The notes: generated by a model not told the origin, from the sequence alone. A stretch of 64,000 bases of DNA from Planctomycetota bacterium (GCA_027622275.1 JAQBZB010000001.1:1-64000), one strand, 5' to 3'; shown: positions 8,651 through 18,223, numbered from the stretch's first letter. Made by a program: numbers and translations.

Positions 8651-10237
8651 TCACTTCGACAGGCGTCTCACGACGTTCGCCGTGATCTGCGAGACGTGCT
8701 TGTCGACCAGCAGCGAACTGGGCCAGTTGATTGAACCTGCAGAGAACACCGCCGCGCCATTGCCTGGCTCGTGGATCACCATGTGGGCACCACCTTCGCC
8801 GGGATTGAGTCCTTGCGCCAGGAGCTTTGTATTGGAGGGCGAGGAATGTGAGATCTTGTCGGTCTCGTGACCGGAGGCTCCGCCGGGGATGCGTTGGTGC
8901 TGGCTCTCGTGCCCAAACGTGTCGCCGTTGCGCAGCGCGGTGCCCTTAAAGACCCAGTGCGACTCGTCGACGACCTCGTACGGCGCGGCGGTCATGATGC
9001 CGCGTTCGTCGTAGACCACGCCGAGCAGGTTCGCTTCGGACTCCTGTCGCAGATGGAAGCGGCTCTCGTAGGTGCTGCCGGCGGCGGTCAGCTTTCGCGA
9101 GTCGTCGTTGCGATAGATACAAGTCTGCGAGTCGAGGAATTCGACGTCGCAATTCAGTCCGTTCCCGCCCAAGTACATCAAGCGACCACCGCGCTCGAAG
9201 ACCCAAGCCTTCAACTTGAAGTACATCTCGCTCGACCAGTACTCGGGATGCGTGCTGATGATCAACAACTTGTAGTCATCGAGATTCAGCGTGCCGAAAT
9301 GCAGTTGCGTTTCGGCATAGACATCGTGCGCGAACTCTTCGCGCTCCAGCCAGCCTAGCAATCTCCATTCGGCGGGCGCGATGTGGCAGGGGGCGCGGCC
9401 TTCGATGGGGCCCGTGATCTCTTCGTCTTCCGGGATGTGATTGATCGGCTCGGGACGGTCGAACGACAGCGGATCGTAATCGACCGTGTCGTAGTTGATG
9501 TGATCCGGATCGGTGTACCGCCGCAGTTCCAACCGCGCGTTGACGGTCGGCGTGGGCGGAAACGTATCGGGATGGATGTAGTTGCTGCGGCCACCAAAGT
9601 TGTTGTAGGCGTTCCACGTGATGTTCGAGAGCAGGACGGCGGTCGGAGCCGTCGGCTTGGCCGGAGCGACGATCCAAGGGAACGAAAAGAACTTGCCCGA
9701 TTCACCCTTGGCGTGGAAGTAATACAAACCGCTCCGCTGGGGAGCCGTGATGAATTGCTTGTGATGTGGGCAACTGTAACCGAACTTGTTCCATTGCACT
9801 CCGGTCTGCGTGTAGTCGCCATCGGGAGTGATCTGGACCGTGGCCCGTGGTCCATGTTCGTCGAACCAACCTATTGGCTTGGCCAATTCCTTCTTCCAAC
9901 CGTAACGCCACAGCGACAGTTTGAATTGCTCGTCGGAGTGGACGCGAAACTCGGCCTTCTCGCCGGACTGCACCCACTTGGGCCAGGCATAGCCCATTAA
10001 CGAATCTTTGAGCAACCGGAACTGGTACGGCTGCTCTGGCGTGACGGCGACTTTGACCCGCTTCGATCCGTAGCCGCTCTTGGCCAACGTCACCAGGTAC
10101 TCGCCAGGCTCGATATCGGCGTACACGGCACCCGATGCCCGCGATCGCACTTCGAGATTGAGAGATTCGCTTTCGAATTCAACTTGTACATCGGGCAGCG
10201 CGACGTATCGTTCGTCGCTAACGTATCCAATCAGCAT
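8651..10237 (-). CDS. N,N-dimethylformamidase large-subunit-like protein
   Basis: The 528-residue protein begins with an 80-residue Ig-like carboxypeptidase-regulatory-type domain (VQVEFESESLNLEV...GEYLVTLAKSGYGSKRVKV). A region typical of the N,N-dimethylformamidase large subunit follows. It includes NITWNAYNNFGGRSNY, a pocket with THPEYWSSEMY (His330 and Glu332) and a glutamine-amidotransferase-like ERGGRLMYLGGNGL strand. In characterised enzymes an iron site using Tyr, His and Glu hydrolyses amides. The H-x-E of HPEYW and the Tyr of WNAYNN fit that pattern by my reading. No small-subunit gene is adjacent, and there is no signal peptide. The real substrate is unlikely to be inferable from sequence; I regard it as an amidase-like enzyme. 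Confidence 0.82.
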   Translation of the reverse strand: MLIGYVSDERYVALPDVQVEFESESLNLEVRSRASGAVYADIEPGEYLVTLAKSGYGSKRVKVAVTPEQPYQFRLLKDSLMGYAWPKWVQSGEKAEFRVHSDEQFKLSLWRYGWKKELAKPIGWFDEHGPRATVQITPDGDYTQTGVQWNKFGYSCPHHKQFITAPQRSGLYYFHAKGESGKFFSFPWIVAPAKPTAPTAVLLSNITWNAYNNFGGRSNYIHPDTFPPTPTVNARLELRRYTDPDHINYDTVDYDPLSFDRPEPINHIPEDEEITGPIEGRAPCHIAPAEWRLLGWLEREEFAHDVYAETQLHFGTLNLDDYKLLIISTHPEYWSSEMYFKLKAWVFERGGRLMYLGGNGLNCDVEFLDSQTCIYRNDDSRKLTAAGSTYESRFHLRQESEANLLGVVYDERGIMTAAPYEVVDESHWVFKGTALRNGDTFGHESQHQRIPGGASGHETDKISHSSPSNTKLLAQGLNPGEGGAHMVIHEPGNGAAVFSAGSINWPSSLLVDKHVSQITANVVRRLSK

Positions 10238-10251
10238 AACGCATCATCCGC

Positions 10252-11055
10252 CTACGAACTCTTTGGAACCGGCAAGCCCATTTCACTTAGCAGCATCCGA
10301 ATGTCCGCCCACGTATCCTTTTTGGCAGCTGGGTTTCGGAGCAGGTAAGACGGGTGATAGGTCACCACGACCTGGGCTCCTCGATACTCGTGAATCTTTC
10401 CCCGCAGCTTGCCAACGGGCGTGGTCGTCTCCAGCAGATTCTGCGCGGCGACGGTACCCAGACAGCAGATGAACTTGGGGCTGATGATTTCAAGCTGCCG
10501 TTCGAAGTACTCGCGGCAGTTCGCGGACTCTTCAGGGCTCGGATTGCGATTCCCCGGCGGGCGGCATTTCAGAACATTCAAGATGTAAACGTCCGATCGC
10601 TCCAATCCCATGCCCTTTTGAATAATATCGTTGAGCATCTGTCCGGCCCGGCCCACGAACGGTTCGCCCAGCCGGTCCTCGTCGGCACCGGGAGCTTCGC
10701 CAAAGAAGCAGAGCCGTGCGTTCGGATCGCCGGTACCAAAGACAGTTTGCGTCCGCGAGCAGGCCAGTTCCTCGCAGCGGGTACATGCGGCAACTTCTTT
10801 CTGAACGACGGCCAGCGCGGAGGCTGTGTCTTGCGGGCGTCCTTGCTTCATTACTTCGGGTCTTTCCTGCTCGGCGGCGCGAGGTGGTTCGAGGTCTTCT
10901 AGAATTGCGGGTGCCGGTTCCGGTGGTGGCAGGGGAGCTTCGATCGACGTCGCCGCCCGGCGCGGCAGCTGCGTCACGCCCGCGCGACCGAGCGACTCGA
11001 GTCGCTGGACGACAATCCGCTTGATGCGTTCCATCGACGTATCCGTCTGATCCAT
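10252..11055 (-). CDS. Family 4 uracil-DNA glycosylase (Fe-S type)
   Basis: This enzyme excises uracil from DNA. In the 267-residue product, motif 1 is [22 protein letters not shown] (about 117-137), [13 protein letters not shown] lies near 160-172, and motif 3 is [10 protein letters not shown] with His234. Four cysteines (C91-x2-C94, C180, C197 or C198) are placed to bind a [4Fe-4S] cluster, as in thermophile-type family 4 enzymes. The first 80 residues form a Pro/Glu-rich linker. The frame remains open to 11472, but that would overlap the der gene, so I use the ATG at 11055 ([13 protein letters not shown]). It is divergent from der. Confidence 0.92.
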   Translation of the reverse strand: MDQTDTSMERIKRIVVQRLESLGRAGVTQLPRRAATSIEAPLPPPEPAPAILEDLEPPRAAEQERPEVMKQGRPQDTASALAVVQKEVAACTRCEELACSRTQTVFGTGDPNARLCFFGEAPGADEDRLGEPFVGRAGQMLNDIIQKGMGLERSDVYILNVLKCRPPGNRNPSPEESANCREYFERQLEIISPKFICCLGTVAAQNLLETTTPVGKLRGKIHEYRGAQVVVTYHPSYLLRNPAAKKDTWADIRMLLSEMGLPVPKSS

Positions 11056-11244
11056 CGGTACTCCAAGCCGCCACGATGAAGTGGGCCATGTCAAAGGGTG
11101 ACCGCCCAGTATAAGGCCGGTGGCACGGCCTCGCGATAAGGGGGCCGATGAGGCCGAGGGCCGGACGCCTGTCGCAAACGCAAGTACCGAACTATGATGA
11201 ACGGCTCGACATTCCTCCCGATACCAACCAACTCCACTACAGCG

Positions 11245-12627
11245 ATGAGCGTTCCTCAAGTCGTCATTGTCGGCCGTCCTAATGTCGGTAAGTCCAGCGT
11301 TTTCAACTGGCTGGCCGGGAAGAGACTCTCCATCGTCGATGACGTGGCCGGAGTGACGCGCGATCGTGTGACCTACCTGATGCAGGAAGACGATCACTTC
11401 TTCGAGCTGGTCGATACCGGCGGCGTGGGGATCAATGACGTCGATAATCTGACGAAAGAGATCGACGAACAAATCGAACTCGCCCTGGAAGTCGCCGACG
11501 TGATCCTGTTCGTGGTCGATTCACGGGCCGGCTTGATGCCGCTTGATAAAGAAGTCGCCAAGCGGCTGCGGTACGTCGACAAACCGATCATTTGCGTCGC
11601 CAACAAGACGGATGATCCGTCACACGATGCACAGGCTTACGAGTTCTATAAACTCGGCCGAGGCAAGCTTCTGCAAGTGAGCGCCAAGCAAGGCCGCAAT
11701 CGCGACGAATTGTTGGACATGATCCTCGATCGCCTGCCGGAAACAGAACACGTCGATCCGCTCGCGAAGGAAGAGCCGCCGATCAAGGTGGCGATCGTCG
11801 GACGCCGGAATGTCGGCAAGAGCACGTTTGTCAATACGCTTTCACAAGCCGAGCGGATGATCGTCAGTGAGATTCCTGGCACGACGCGCGACAGCGTGGA
11901 TGTCCGCTTCGAGATGGACGGCAAAGTGCTCATCGCCATTGATACGCCGGGCTTGCGGCGCGGCAAGAGCGTACGAACCGACATCGAATTCTACAGTGCC
12001 CATCGCGCCCAACGCAGCATTCGCCGAGCGGACGTTTCCTTGATGTTCTTCGATTGTACGGAGCGGATCAGCAAGGTCGACAAACAACTTGCCAAGTACA
12101 TCGCCGACAACTACAAACCGTGCGTTTTCGTCGTCAACAAATGGGATCTCATGCAGGGGAAGATGCCGACCGAGAAGTGGGTCAGTTACTTGCGCGATAC
12201 GTTCCGAACGATGTGGCATGTACCAATTGCGTTTATCACCGGCGAGACCGGCAAGAACGTGAAGGCGCTCGTCAATCACACGCAGATGTTGTTCAAGCAA
12301 TCTCGGCAACGAGTCACGACCGGCGAATTGAATCGACTCGTGCGTCGCGCCCTTGAGCACAACCCACCGCCACTGCTGCATCATCACCCGGCGAAGGTCT
12401 ACTACGCGACACAAGTCGGTACGGATCCGCCAACGATTGTGCTGATCTGTAACAATCCCGCTGGCTTCTCGCCAACGTATCGACGCTACCTGCTCGGTGT
12501 CTTCCGCGACCAGCTCAGCTTTGGCGAAGTTCCCATCAAACTCTACTTGCATCGCCGCCGCGACAGCGACGACCGGAACGAAATCCGGATGGACGACGAT
12601 GTCAGCAGCGAAGTCGACGCCGGTTGA
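11245..12627 (+). CDS. der: Ribosome-assembly GTPase Der (EngA)
   Basis: Der acts in maturation of the 50S ribosomal subunit. The 460-residue product has the hallmark two tandem G domains: GRPNVGKSS (10-18) with DTGG and NKTD, and GRRNVGKST (186-194) with DTPG and NKWD. A C-terminal KH-like domain ends in SFGEVPIKLYLHRR. The ORF could start at 11194, but family proteins begin directly with VPQVVIVGRPNVGKS, so the ATG at 11245 is chosen. About 190 bp separate it from the divergent uracil-DNA glycosylase gene. All GTPase motifs look intact. Confidence 0.97.
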   Translation: MSVPQVVIVGRPNVGKSSVFNWLAGKRLSIVDDVAGVTRDRVTYLMQEDDHFFELVDTGGVGINDVDNLTKEIDEQIELALEVADVILFVVDSRAGLMPLDKEVAKRLRYVDKPIICVANKTDDPSHDAQAYEFYKLGRGKLLQVSAKQGRNRDELLDMILDRLPETEHVDPLAKEEPPIKVAIVGRRNVGKSTFVNTLSQAERMIVSEIPGTTRDSVDVRFEMDGKVLIAIDTPGLRRGKSVRTDIEFYSAHRAQRSIRRADVSLMFFDCTERISKVDKQLAKYIADNYKPCVFVVNKWDLMQGKMPTEKWVSYLRDTFRTMWHVPIAFITGETGKNVKALVNHTQMLFKQSRQRVTTGELNRLVRRALEHNPPPLLHHHPAKVYYATQVGTDPPTIVLICNNPAGFSPTYRRYLLGVFRDQLSFGEVPIKLYLHRRRDSDDRNEIRMDDDVSSEVDAG

Positions 12628-12714
12628 TTGTCTCGGAGCTGGCTGCTCTCGTATATTGAAGGAGCCGCGTTTGACCAAGATTGACACGTATCGACGCGGC
12701 GCGGGAGTCTTGCG

Positions 12715-13941
12715 ATGCCGTATTCACGTCTGTTTGTGCGAGTTGCGATTGGCTGCTCACTGCTATTGCTTGTGCTAACCGAGTCGAAGGCGGATGACTT
12801 TGTCCTGACGACCGGTGCCACGATCCGCGGCGAGTGGCTGAACCGAGATCAATCCTCGTCCCTCTTCTATCTGGTCGCCACCGAACACGGCGGTCGGGTG
12901 AAGCTGGAGCGTTCGCGCGTTTTCAAAGTCATTCGGCAATCCGCAGCGCGCGTCAAATATGATCGGCTGGCACCAACGGTCGCCGATACGGCCGAAGACC
13001 AAGGGAAGTTGGCGAAATGGTGTCGAGACAACGACCTGCGGGAGCAAAGTGAGCAACACTTGCTCCGCGTGATCGAACTCGATCCGCAACACGAATCGGC
13101 TCGCCGAGCATTGGGCTATTCAGAAATCGGCGGGCAGTGGGTCAAGCAAGACGAGCATCTCGGACGTCAAGGCTACGTCCGCTACGAGGGGAAGTGGCGA
13201 TTGCCGCAAGAGATCGAGTTGGCCGAACAGCGGCAAGCCTTCGACTTCGCGAAGAAGGGCTGGTACGTCAAGCTCTCGCGCTGGCGGTCGCAACTGAACA
13301 GCGAGAAGCGGCACGCGGCGCTGGACAACATCCGCCAAGTCCGGGAGCCGCTGGCGATCGAGGCGATTGGCCGGTTGCTGAAAGAGGAGCAAGATCGACG
13401 AATGCGATTGATCTACGTCGAGGTGTTGGGGCAAATCGCGGACGATCGAGCCTCTGCCGCGCTCGTCGAACTCGCCCTATCCGATCGCGACGAGGAATTT
13501 TACTACGCCTGCGTCGATCAACTTGCCGCAAGAAAGACGCCGCCGTTGGTGCGACAGTTCGTCACGGCTCTCAAGAGTCAACACAATGACCGAGTGAACC
13601 GCGCGGCCATTGCGCTCGGCTCGCTCGGCGATCAGTCCGTCATCCCGCCCTTGATCGACGCCCTGGTGACGCGACACGACACGGTCTTGCCGGGCAGCGA
13701 CATGATCTCGACCACTTTTGCCAAGGGCGGCCCGGCGATGCAAAGCGGCGATAGCTTCACGTCCGGATCGACTGTGCCACAAGTGATCACGCGGGCAGCG
13801 ATGAATCAGGAAGTCCTCAAGGCGCTGGTCAAGTTGACTGGCGTCAGCTTCAGCTTTGACCAACGGGCTTGGCGGAATTGGTATACTGTGCAGCAGCGTC
13901 GCGGACAGTCGACATCGGTCGACGCACGGCGTGCTGAGTAG
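12715..13941 (+). CDS. Secreted HEAT-repeat protein of unknown function
   Basis: A 408-residue protein with a signal peptide (VRVAIGCSLLLLVLTESKA, cleavage near residue 26). The mature N-terminus DDFVLTTGATIRGEWLNRD resembles the beta module at the start of the secreted protein at 7602-8423. A short TPR-like segment (SEQHLLRVIELDPQHESARRALG) precedes several HEAT-like helix pairs: EPLAIEAIGRLLKEEQDRRMRLIYVEVLG, ASAALVELALSDRDEEF and DRVNRAAIALGSLGDQSVIPPLIDAL. Such repeats form solenoid scaffolds, and there are no catalytic motifs. It lies 87 bp after der and just ahead of the CoA-binding gene, so co-transcription is possible. Function unknown. Confidence 0.85.
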   Translation: MPYSRLFVRVAIGCSLLLLVLTESKADDFVLTTGATIRGEWLNRDQSSSLFYLVATEHGGRVKLERSRVFKVIRQSAARVKYDRLAPTVADTAEDQGKLAKWCRDNDLREQSEQHLLRVIELDPQHESARRALGYSEIGGQWVKQDEHLGRQGYVRYEGKWRLPQEIELAEQRQAFDFAKKGWYVKLSRWRSQLNSEKRHAALDNIRQVREPLAIEAIGRLLKEEQDRRMRLIYVEVLGQIADDRASAALVELALSDRDEEFYYACVDQLAARKTPPLVRQFVTALKSQHNDRVNRAAIALGSLGDQSVIPPLIDALVTRHDTVLPGSDMISTTFAKGGPAMQSGDSFTSGSTVPQVITRAAMNQEVLKALVKLTGVSFSFDQRAWRNWYTVQQRRGQSTSVDARRAE

Positions 13942-13959
13942 CATCTTCGGAGAATCACC

Positions 13960-14343
13960 TTGTCAAAACCAACCGTCGCAATCCTCGGCGCAAGTGCGGA
14001 TCGCTCGAAGTTCGGCAACAAATCCGTTCGGGCTCACCTCCAGCAAGGCTACGATGTCTATCCGGTGAACCCGCAGGGCGGCGAGATCGAAGGGCTGACG
14101 GTCTACGAGTCGCTCGCCGACGTTCCCGCCGAACGGTTGACTCGCATCAACGTCTATCTGCCGCCGCACATCGTCTTGAAGATGCTGGGCGAAGTCGTGG
14201 CGAAAGGGTGCGATGAGTTCTGGCTGAATCCGGGCAGCGAGAGCGACGAAGTTGTCGCCAAGGCCCGCGAACTCGGACTCGATCCGATCATCGCGTGCAG
14301 CATCGTTGACGTTGGGGTGTCACCGCATCAATTTGGCGGTTAA
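13960..14343 (+). CDS. CoA-binding domain protein (YccU type)
   Basis: A 127-residue single-domain Rossmann protein. KPTVAILGASADRSKFGNKSVRAHLQQGYDVYPVNPQGGEIEGL matches the CoA-binding domain shared with succinyl-CoA synthetase alpha. WLNPGSESDEVVAKARELGL and the C-terminal IACSIVDVG are also typical. It starts at TTG; a GGAG sequence at about 13949-13952 is well placed. The exact role of these small CoA-binding proteins is poorly defined. It is convergent with the frameshifted VOC gene. Confidence 0.92.
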   Translation: MSKPTVAILGASADRSKFGNKSVRAHLQQGYDVYPVNPQGGEIEGLTVYESLADVPAERLTRINVYLPPHIVLKMLGEVVAKGCDEFWLNPGSESDEVVAKARELGLDPIIACSIVDVGVSPHQFGG

Positions 14344-14378
14344 ATGTTAATCCGACTCAAATACGTGCTGGGAGTCCC

Positions 14379-14472
14379 GGAATATCGAATAATGAACAAG
14401 GAATGTCGAAGTCCGAAGTACGACACTCTGAGTCCTTCATCATTCGATATTCCTTGTTCGATATTCGATATC
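14379..14472. repeat. AT-rich palindromic element
   Basis: An imperfect inverted repeat. The left arm, GGAATATCGAATAATGAACA (continuing AGGAATGTCGA), pairs with a right arm around 14443-14472 that contains ATTCCTTGTTCGATATTCG. It is clearly more AT-rich than its surroundings and lies between convergent genes. Confidence 0.8.
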
Positions 14473-14498
14473 CACCCAACGGCAACGACCAGAAACGG

Positions 14499-14976
14499 TT
14501 ACGAATCGCCTCCGCCCTGCGGCATCATCTCCTGAAACCGCCGATCGATCTCTTCGGGCGAAAGGTCTTCGGTATGCGTGGCGATCGTCCACGAATGCCC
14601 AAACGGATCTTCGATCGTTCCCGAACGATCACCGTAGAACTGATCCGCCAGCGGTTTCTTCTCGACGGCCCCGGCAGCGATCGCTTGGGCAAACATCGCG
14701 TCGACATTCTCGGTGTAGACCATGAGACTGACCGGCGACCCACCAAAGGCCTTGGCGCTGCGAATTCCCATTTCTGGAAACTCGTCGGCCAGCATGACCG
14801 GTGAATCCCCAATCTTGATCTCCGCGTGCATCACTTTCCCCCCCCGGTCCCGGCAACCGCATCAGTTCGGTGGCACCGAAGGCATTCTTGTAGAACTCGA
14901 TGGCCGCCGCCGCATCGTTCGTGATGAGATAGGGCGTAATCGAATGATAGCCATCGGGTTTCGCTTTGACCGTCAT
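14499..14976 (-). pseudogene. VOC (glyoxalase/PhnB-like) protein gene with a frameshift
   Basis: Two overlapping reading frames together make one typical 150-160 residue VOC-superfamily protein. The N-terminal half (14976 down to about 14846) reads KPDGYHSITPYLITNDAAAAIEFYKNAFGA and ends at LMRLPGPGG. The C-terminal half (about 14837 down to 14499) reads MHAEIKIGDSPVMLADEF and ends in IEDPFGHSWTIATHTEDLS. The frame switches at a run of eight G on the coding strand (14838-14845). With seven G the product would read PGPGGKVMHAEIKIGDS without interruption, exactly the family pattern. This is a recent inactivating slip, a phase-variable tract or a sequencing error. The enzyme class is metal-dependent but its substrate is unknown. 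Confidence 0.87.
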
Positions 14977-15290
14977 TTGATGAACTCCTGCGTTGATAGT
15001 TACCTTGAGCGTTCGTCGCGTACCGAACTCACGGATAGAAACAGCTGTTTGCCCCGGAACACTGATCTTCGCTCATAAACGCTGATCAGAAAGTCGCTGA
15101 GAAAGGATTGCGATTAGCGTTGATAAGCGTTCCCAGTTCGCTCCATCCGCGTGAAACTTCCCGCTTTCGCAGGAAGTATGATATGGGTTAAGTTACTTCA
15201 GAGCCGGTCGCCGTAGATGGCGAAGTCTCGCGGGCTGGATTGTATCGCGTCCAAAACTAGAAAGTAAGTCGCCTTGGCATTGAGGAATCT
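14977..15290. other. Intergenic region without a gene
   Basis: 314 bp between divergent genes. I see no coding frame with family character and no strong palindrome. The last 12 bases (TTGAGGAATCT) contain a good ribosome-binding site for the gene at 15291. It presumably holds promoters for both directions, but I cannot identify them with confidence. Confidence 0.6.
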
Positions 15291-17153
15291 ATGAGCACGT
15301 CGTCGCGGTGCCGCCTACTTCTCGGAATCTGCCTGACTCTTTTGGTGATCCCGTCGCCGGCTCGCACGGCCGAGGATGATCAAACGCGGCTGGCTCGCGA
15401 ATTGCAACCGCTTGTCGCCTGTCTGTCCGGCCAGCGGGACAGCTTTACGCTAACGGCCGAGATCGACGCCAAGATCGATGGCAGCTCGCAACGTCTCGAG
15501 GCGCGACTGGTTCGCTTCCCGGACGACTCGTTCGATCTTGACATCATCCACCAAGACTACGCGGTTCAACTGCGACGCCGGGCCGATGCGACGGCGATGA
15601 TCCTGCCGCTTCACAAAACGGTCTTTGTGGGACGAGGCGCGACCGACGCGAATGATCATCTCATGCCGAGTGGTATGACGAAACGCCTGCTCAGTCCCGC
15701 GACGAATTTCGCCACTTTTGTGGCACCGATTCTGCAGAGCGGCGATCCTGGTGCCGTCGCTCTGGTTCTCACCGGCATACTGAAGGTTCAATTTGATCCT
15801 TCCGCCTCGTCATGGAAGGTGGCGGAGAAGACGTCGCTCCAATTCTCCGGCGAAGGTAAAACGATCGACGTCGATGCTGACGGAACGCGTGTCCGGCTGG
15901 CAATCTCTGACGCCGAGACGGAAGCTGATCCGATCGGCAACTGGCCCGAGATGAGAGTTATCGACTTGGACCGCGGCGAACTCGAACGACAGTTGGTGCG
16001 CGGCGTGCGACGAGCCTTTGAGATTCTCGATCCAGGACCACGGCTAACATCGCCGCCGCAGACTGCCAAGAAAGTCGAGCATGGCGAACTACGCTGGATC
16101 GACGGGCAGCGAGTTGCTTTGCTGCACGGTACGCCGGAGGAAATCGGCAAGGCTCACGGCGAGCTATTGAAACAGGAAGCCACGCGTTGCATCGACTCCG
16201 TCCTTTATGCATTTGGAACGGCGCAGACCATTCGCACCGGCCGCTGGTTCCGCCACGATCTGGCCGACGCCTATGCGCGCCTCGCTCCACACATCCCGGA
16301 GCGGCACAAGGAAGAAACGCGAGCACTGGCCGCCAGCCTCGGCATCGACGACGAGTTGGCGCAAACGCTAAACGTCTTCCCCGAACTGTTTCATTGCTCC
16401 GGGTTCGCGGTGTATGGCAAAGCGACAACCGACGGCAAGCTCTACCACGGTCGCGTGCTCGATTACATGACGACGATCGGCTTGCAAGACGCGGCAACCA
16501 CATTCATCGTCGCCCCCGCAGGACAGAATGCCTTTGCCAACGTCGGTTACGCCGGTTTCATCGGCAGCGTCAGCGGGATGAACGCTCGCGGCATTTCGCT
16601 GGGCGAGATGGGCGGCCGCGGCGAAGGGCAATGGGACGGCGTGCCGATGGCGACGCTGATGAGGCGAGCCCTCGAAGAGTGCGCGACGCTCGATGAAGTC
16701 ACGACACTCTGGACCAACAGCCCGCGAACGTGCGAGTATTACTACGTGTTCGCCGACGGCAAGACGAATCGAGCCGTCGGCGTCGCTGCGACGCCCGACA
16801 GCATCCAGTTTGTGCTGCCAGGCCAGGCCCACGAGTTGCTCGGCCCCGGCATCGAAGACGCCGTCGTGCTATCCGCCGGATCGCGGCTCGAAACTTTGCG
16901 CGAACGAGTGACGCAGCGCCACGGCCAGATCGACGCGGACGTCGCACAGTGGCTGATGAGCCGGCCTGTGGCGATGCAGTCGAACTTGCACAATGTACTG
17001 TTCGTTCCCGCGGACGGTGTGCTCTACGTCGCGAATGCCAGTCACAACAAGCCGGCGGCGGAACGGCCGTATGTGCGATTGGATTTGAACGAGTTGCTGA
17101 AGGCGTTGCCCGGCGCAAACGTCGAGAACACCGTCGCGGCCACTGGCAAATGA
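15291..17153 (+). CDS. Secreted C45-type NTN hydrolase with N-terminal LolA-like domain
   Basis: The 620-residue product has a signal peptide (LLLGICLTLLVIPSPARTA, cleavage near 27). Residues 30-235 form a beta-rich domain (FTLTAEIDAKIDGSSQRLEARLVRFP...DSFDLDI) resembling LolA-type or DUF2092 lipid-handling folds. The C-terminal 350 residues resemble acyl-CoA:6-aminopenicillanate acyltransferase / peptidase C45. HGTPEEIGKAHGELL is typical. The conserved Cys369 in FHCSGFAVYGKATTDGKLYHGRVLDY would be the N-terminal nucleophile after autocleavage. FIGSVSGMNARGISLGEMGG follows. The substrate is unknown (an amide or N-acyl compound is likely). A GAGGA ribosome-binding site precedes the ATG. It is 9 bp from the next gene, so the two form an operon. 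Confidence 0.86.
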   Translation: MSTSSRCRLLLGICLTLLVIPSPARTAEDDQTRLARELQPLVACLSGQRDSFTLTAEIDAKIDGSSQRLEARLVRFPDDSFDLDIIHQDYAVQLRRRADATAMILPLHKTVFVGRGATDANDHLMPSGMTKRLLSPATNFATFVAPILQSGDPGAVALVLTGILKVQFDPSASSWKVAEKTSLQFSGEGKTIDVDADGTRVRLAISDAETEADPIGNWPEMRVIDLDRGELERQLVRGVRRAFEILDPGPRLTSPPQTAKKVEHGELRWIDGQRVALLHGTPEEIGKAHGELLKQEATRCIDSVLYAFGTAQTIRTGRWFRHDLADAYARLAPHIPERHKEETRALAASLGIDDELAQTLNVFPELFHCSGFAVYGKATTDGKLYHGRVLDYMTTIGLQDAATTFIVAPAGQNAFANVGYAGFIGSVSGMNARGISLGEMGGRGEGQWDGVPMATLMRRALEECATLDEVTTLWTNSPRTCEYYYVFADGKTNRAVGVAATPDSIQFVLPGQAHELLGPGIEDAVVLSAGSRLETLRERVTQRHGQIDADVAQWLMSRPVAMQSNLHNVLFVPADGVLYVANASHNKPAAERPYVRLDLNELLKALPGANVENTVAATGK

Positions 17154-17162
17154 GACTAACCG

Positions 17163-18182
17163 ATGTTCCGTAAGTTGCTGATCGCGTCGCTCCTTGTCTA
17201 TGTCTCAACGGCTGCCTTCGCGGAAATGACGGCAACGCCGGGAGCAACGTACAACGCTCGCGACACATTGAATCCAGGCATCGAATCATCACCCGATGCC
17301 AAAGCGTGTCTCGACGGTCTGGTCTGGCAGGCGGCGGAGTTTCAAGTGCGCTGCGAGACCGCTCGCGAGCGCTGTGGCGACCTGATGATTCAGTTTCCGT
17401 CGCCGGTCGCGAGCGGCGATGCGGCCAACGACCTGGTGACGCTTGAATGGTACATGGCTCGCGATCAAGCCAAGGCTCCGATCAAGGCGCCGGCCATCGT
17501 TGTTGTCCATGAATCAGGAAGCGGCATGACCGTGGGCCGAATGATGGCCCGCGGATTGCGGATGCAGGGCTTGCATGCCTTCATGATCCAATTGCCTTAT
17601 TACGGCGAGCGGCGAGCGAACGCCAAGCGGCCGAGCGCCGAGAACTTGGTCCCTGTGATTCGGCAAGCTGTCGCGGACGTGCGCCGCGCGCGGGACGCCG
17701 TCGCCGTGTTGCCGCTCGTCGATACCGAAAGCATCTCGCTGCAAGGAACCAGTCTCGGCGGTTTCGTGACGGCGACATCGGCCAGTCTCGACAAGGGCTA
17801 CGATCGCGTCTTCATCATGCTGGCGGGTGGCGGATTGCTCGACGTGATTCAGAACGGCCAACGGGACGCCGCGAAATTTCGCGACGAGTTGGCCAACGCG
17901 GGTTTGACCGGCGGCAAGCTGGAATCAGTGGTCGCGACGATCGAGCCGCTGCGGATCGCGCACCGGCTCGATCCCGCAACCACCTGGCTGTACTCGGCTC
18001 AGTTCGATACCGTCGTCCCACCAGCCAACTCCAGGCTGCTCGCCAAGACCGCCAAGCTCGCTCCTTCCCACCACATCGAGATGCCGGCCAACCATTACTC
18101 CGGCATCATCTTTGTGCCCTACATCCTCACTCACATGCAGCAACAGATCCTACCAACCGATGTCGAAGTAGCGAGTGAGTGA
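17163..18182 (+). CDS. Secreted alpha/beta hydrolase
   Basis: A 339-residue protein with a signal peptide (FRKLLIASLLVYVSTAAFA). The fold is shown by PAIVVVHESGSG (oxyanion region), the nucleophile elbow GTSLGG with Ser197, Asp282 in SAQFDTVVPP and His311 in PANHYSG, in the usual order. It resembles dienelactone-hydrolase or prolyl-oligopeptidase-type esterases. It follows the C45 hydrolase gene by 9 bp and is presumably co-expressed with it. The pair may process the same extracellular or periplasmic compound, but that is inference. A MITE-like element lies immediately downstream. Confidence 0.88.
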   Translation: MFRKLLIASLLVYVSTAAFAEMTATPGATYNARDTLNPGIESSPDAKACLDGLVWQAAEFQVRCETARERCGDLMIQFPSPVASGDAANDLVTLEWYMARDQAKAPIKAPAIVVVHESGSGMTVGRMMARGLRMQGLHAFMIQLPYYGERRANAKRPSAENLVPVIRQAVADVRRARDAVAVLPLVDTESISLQGTSLGGFVTATSASLDKGYDRVFIMLAGGGLLDVIQNGQRDAAKFRDELANAGLTGGKLESVVATIEPLRIAHRLDPATTWLYSAQFDTVVPPANSRLLAKTAKLAPSHHIEMPANHYSGIIFVPYILTHMQQQILPTDVEVASE

Positions 18183-18223
18183 GCAGGCACAACGCTACAT
18201 CTTTCCCGCCGCTCGCCTTAACC

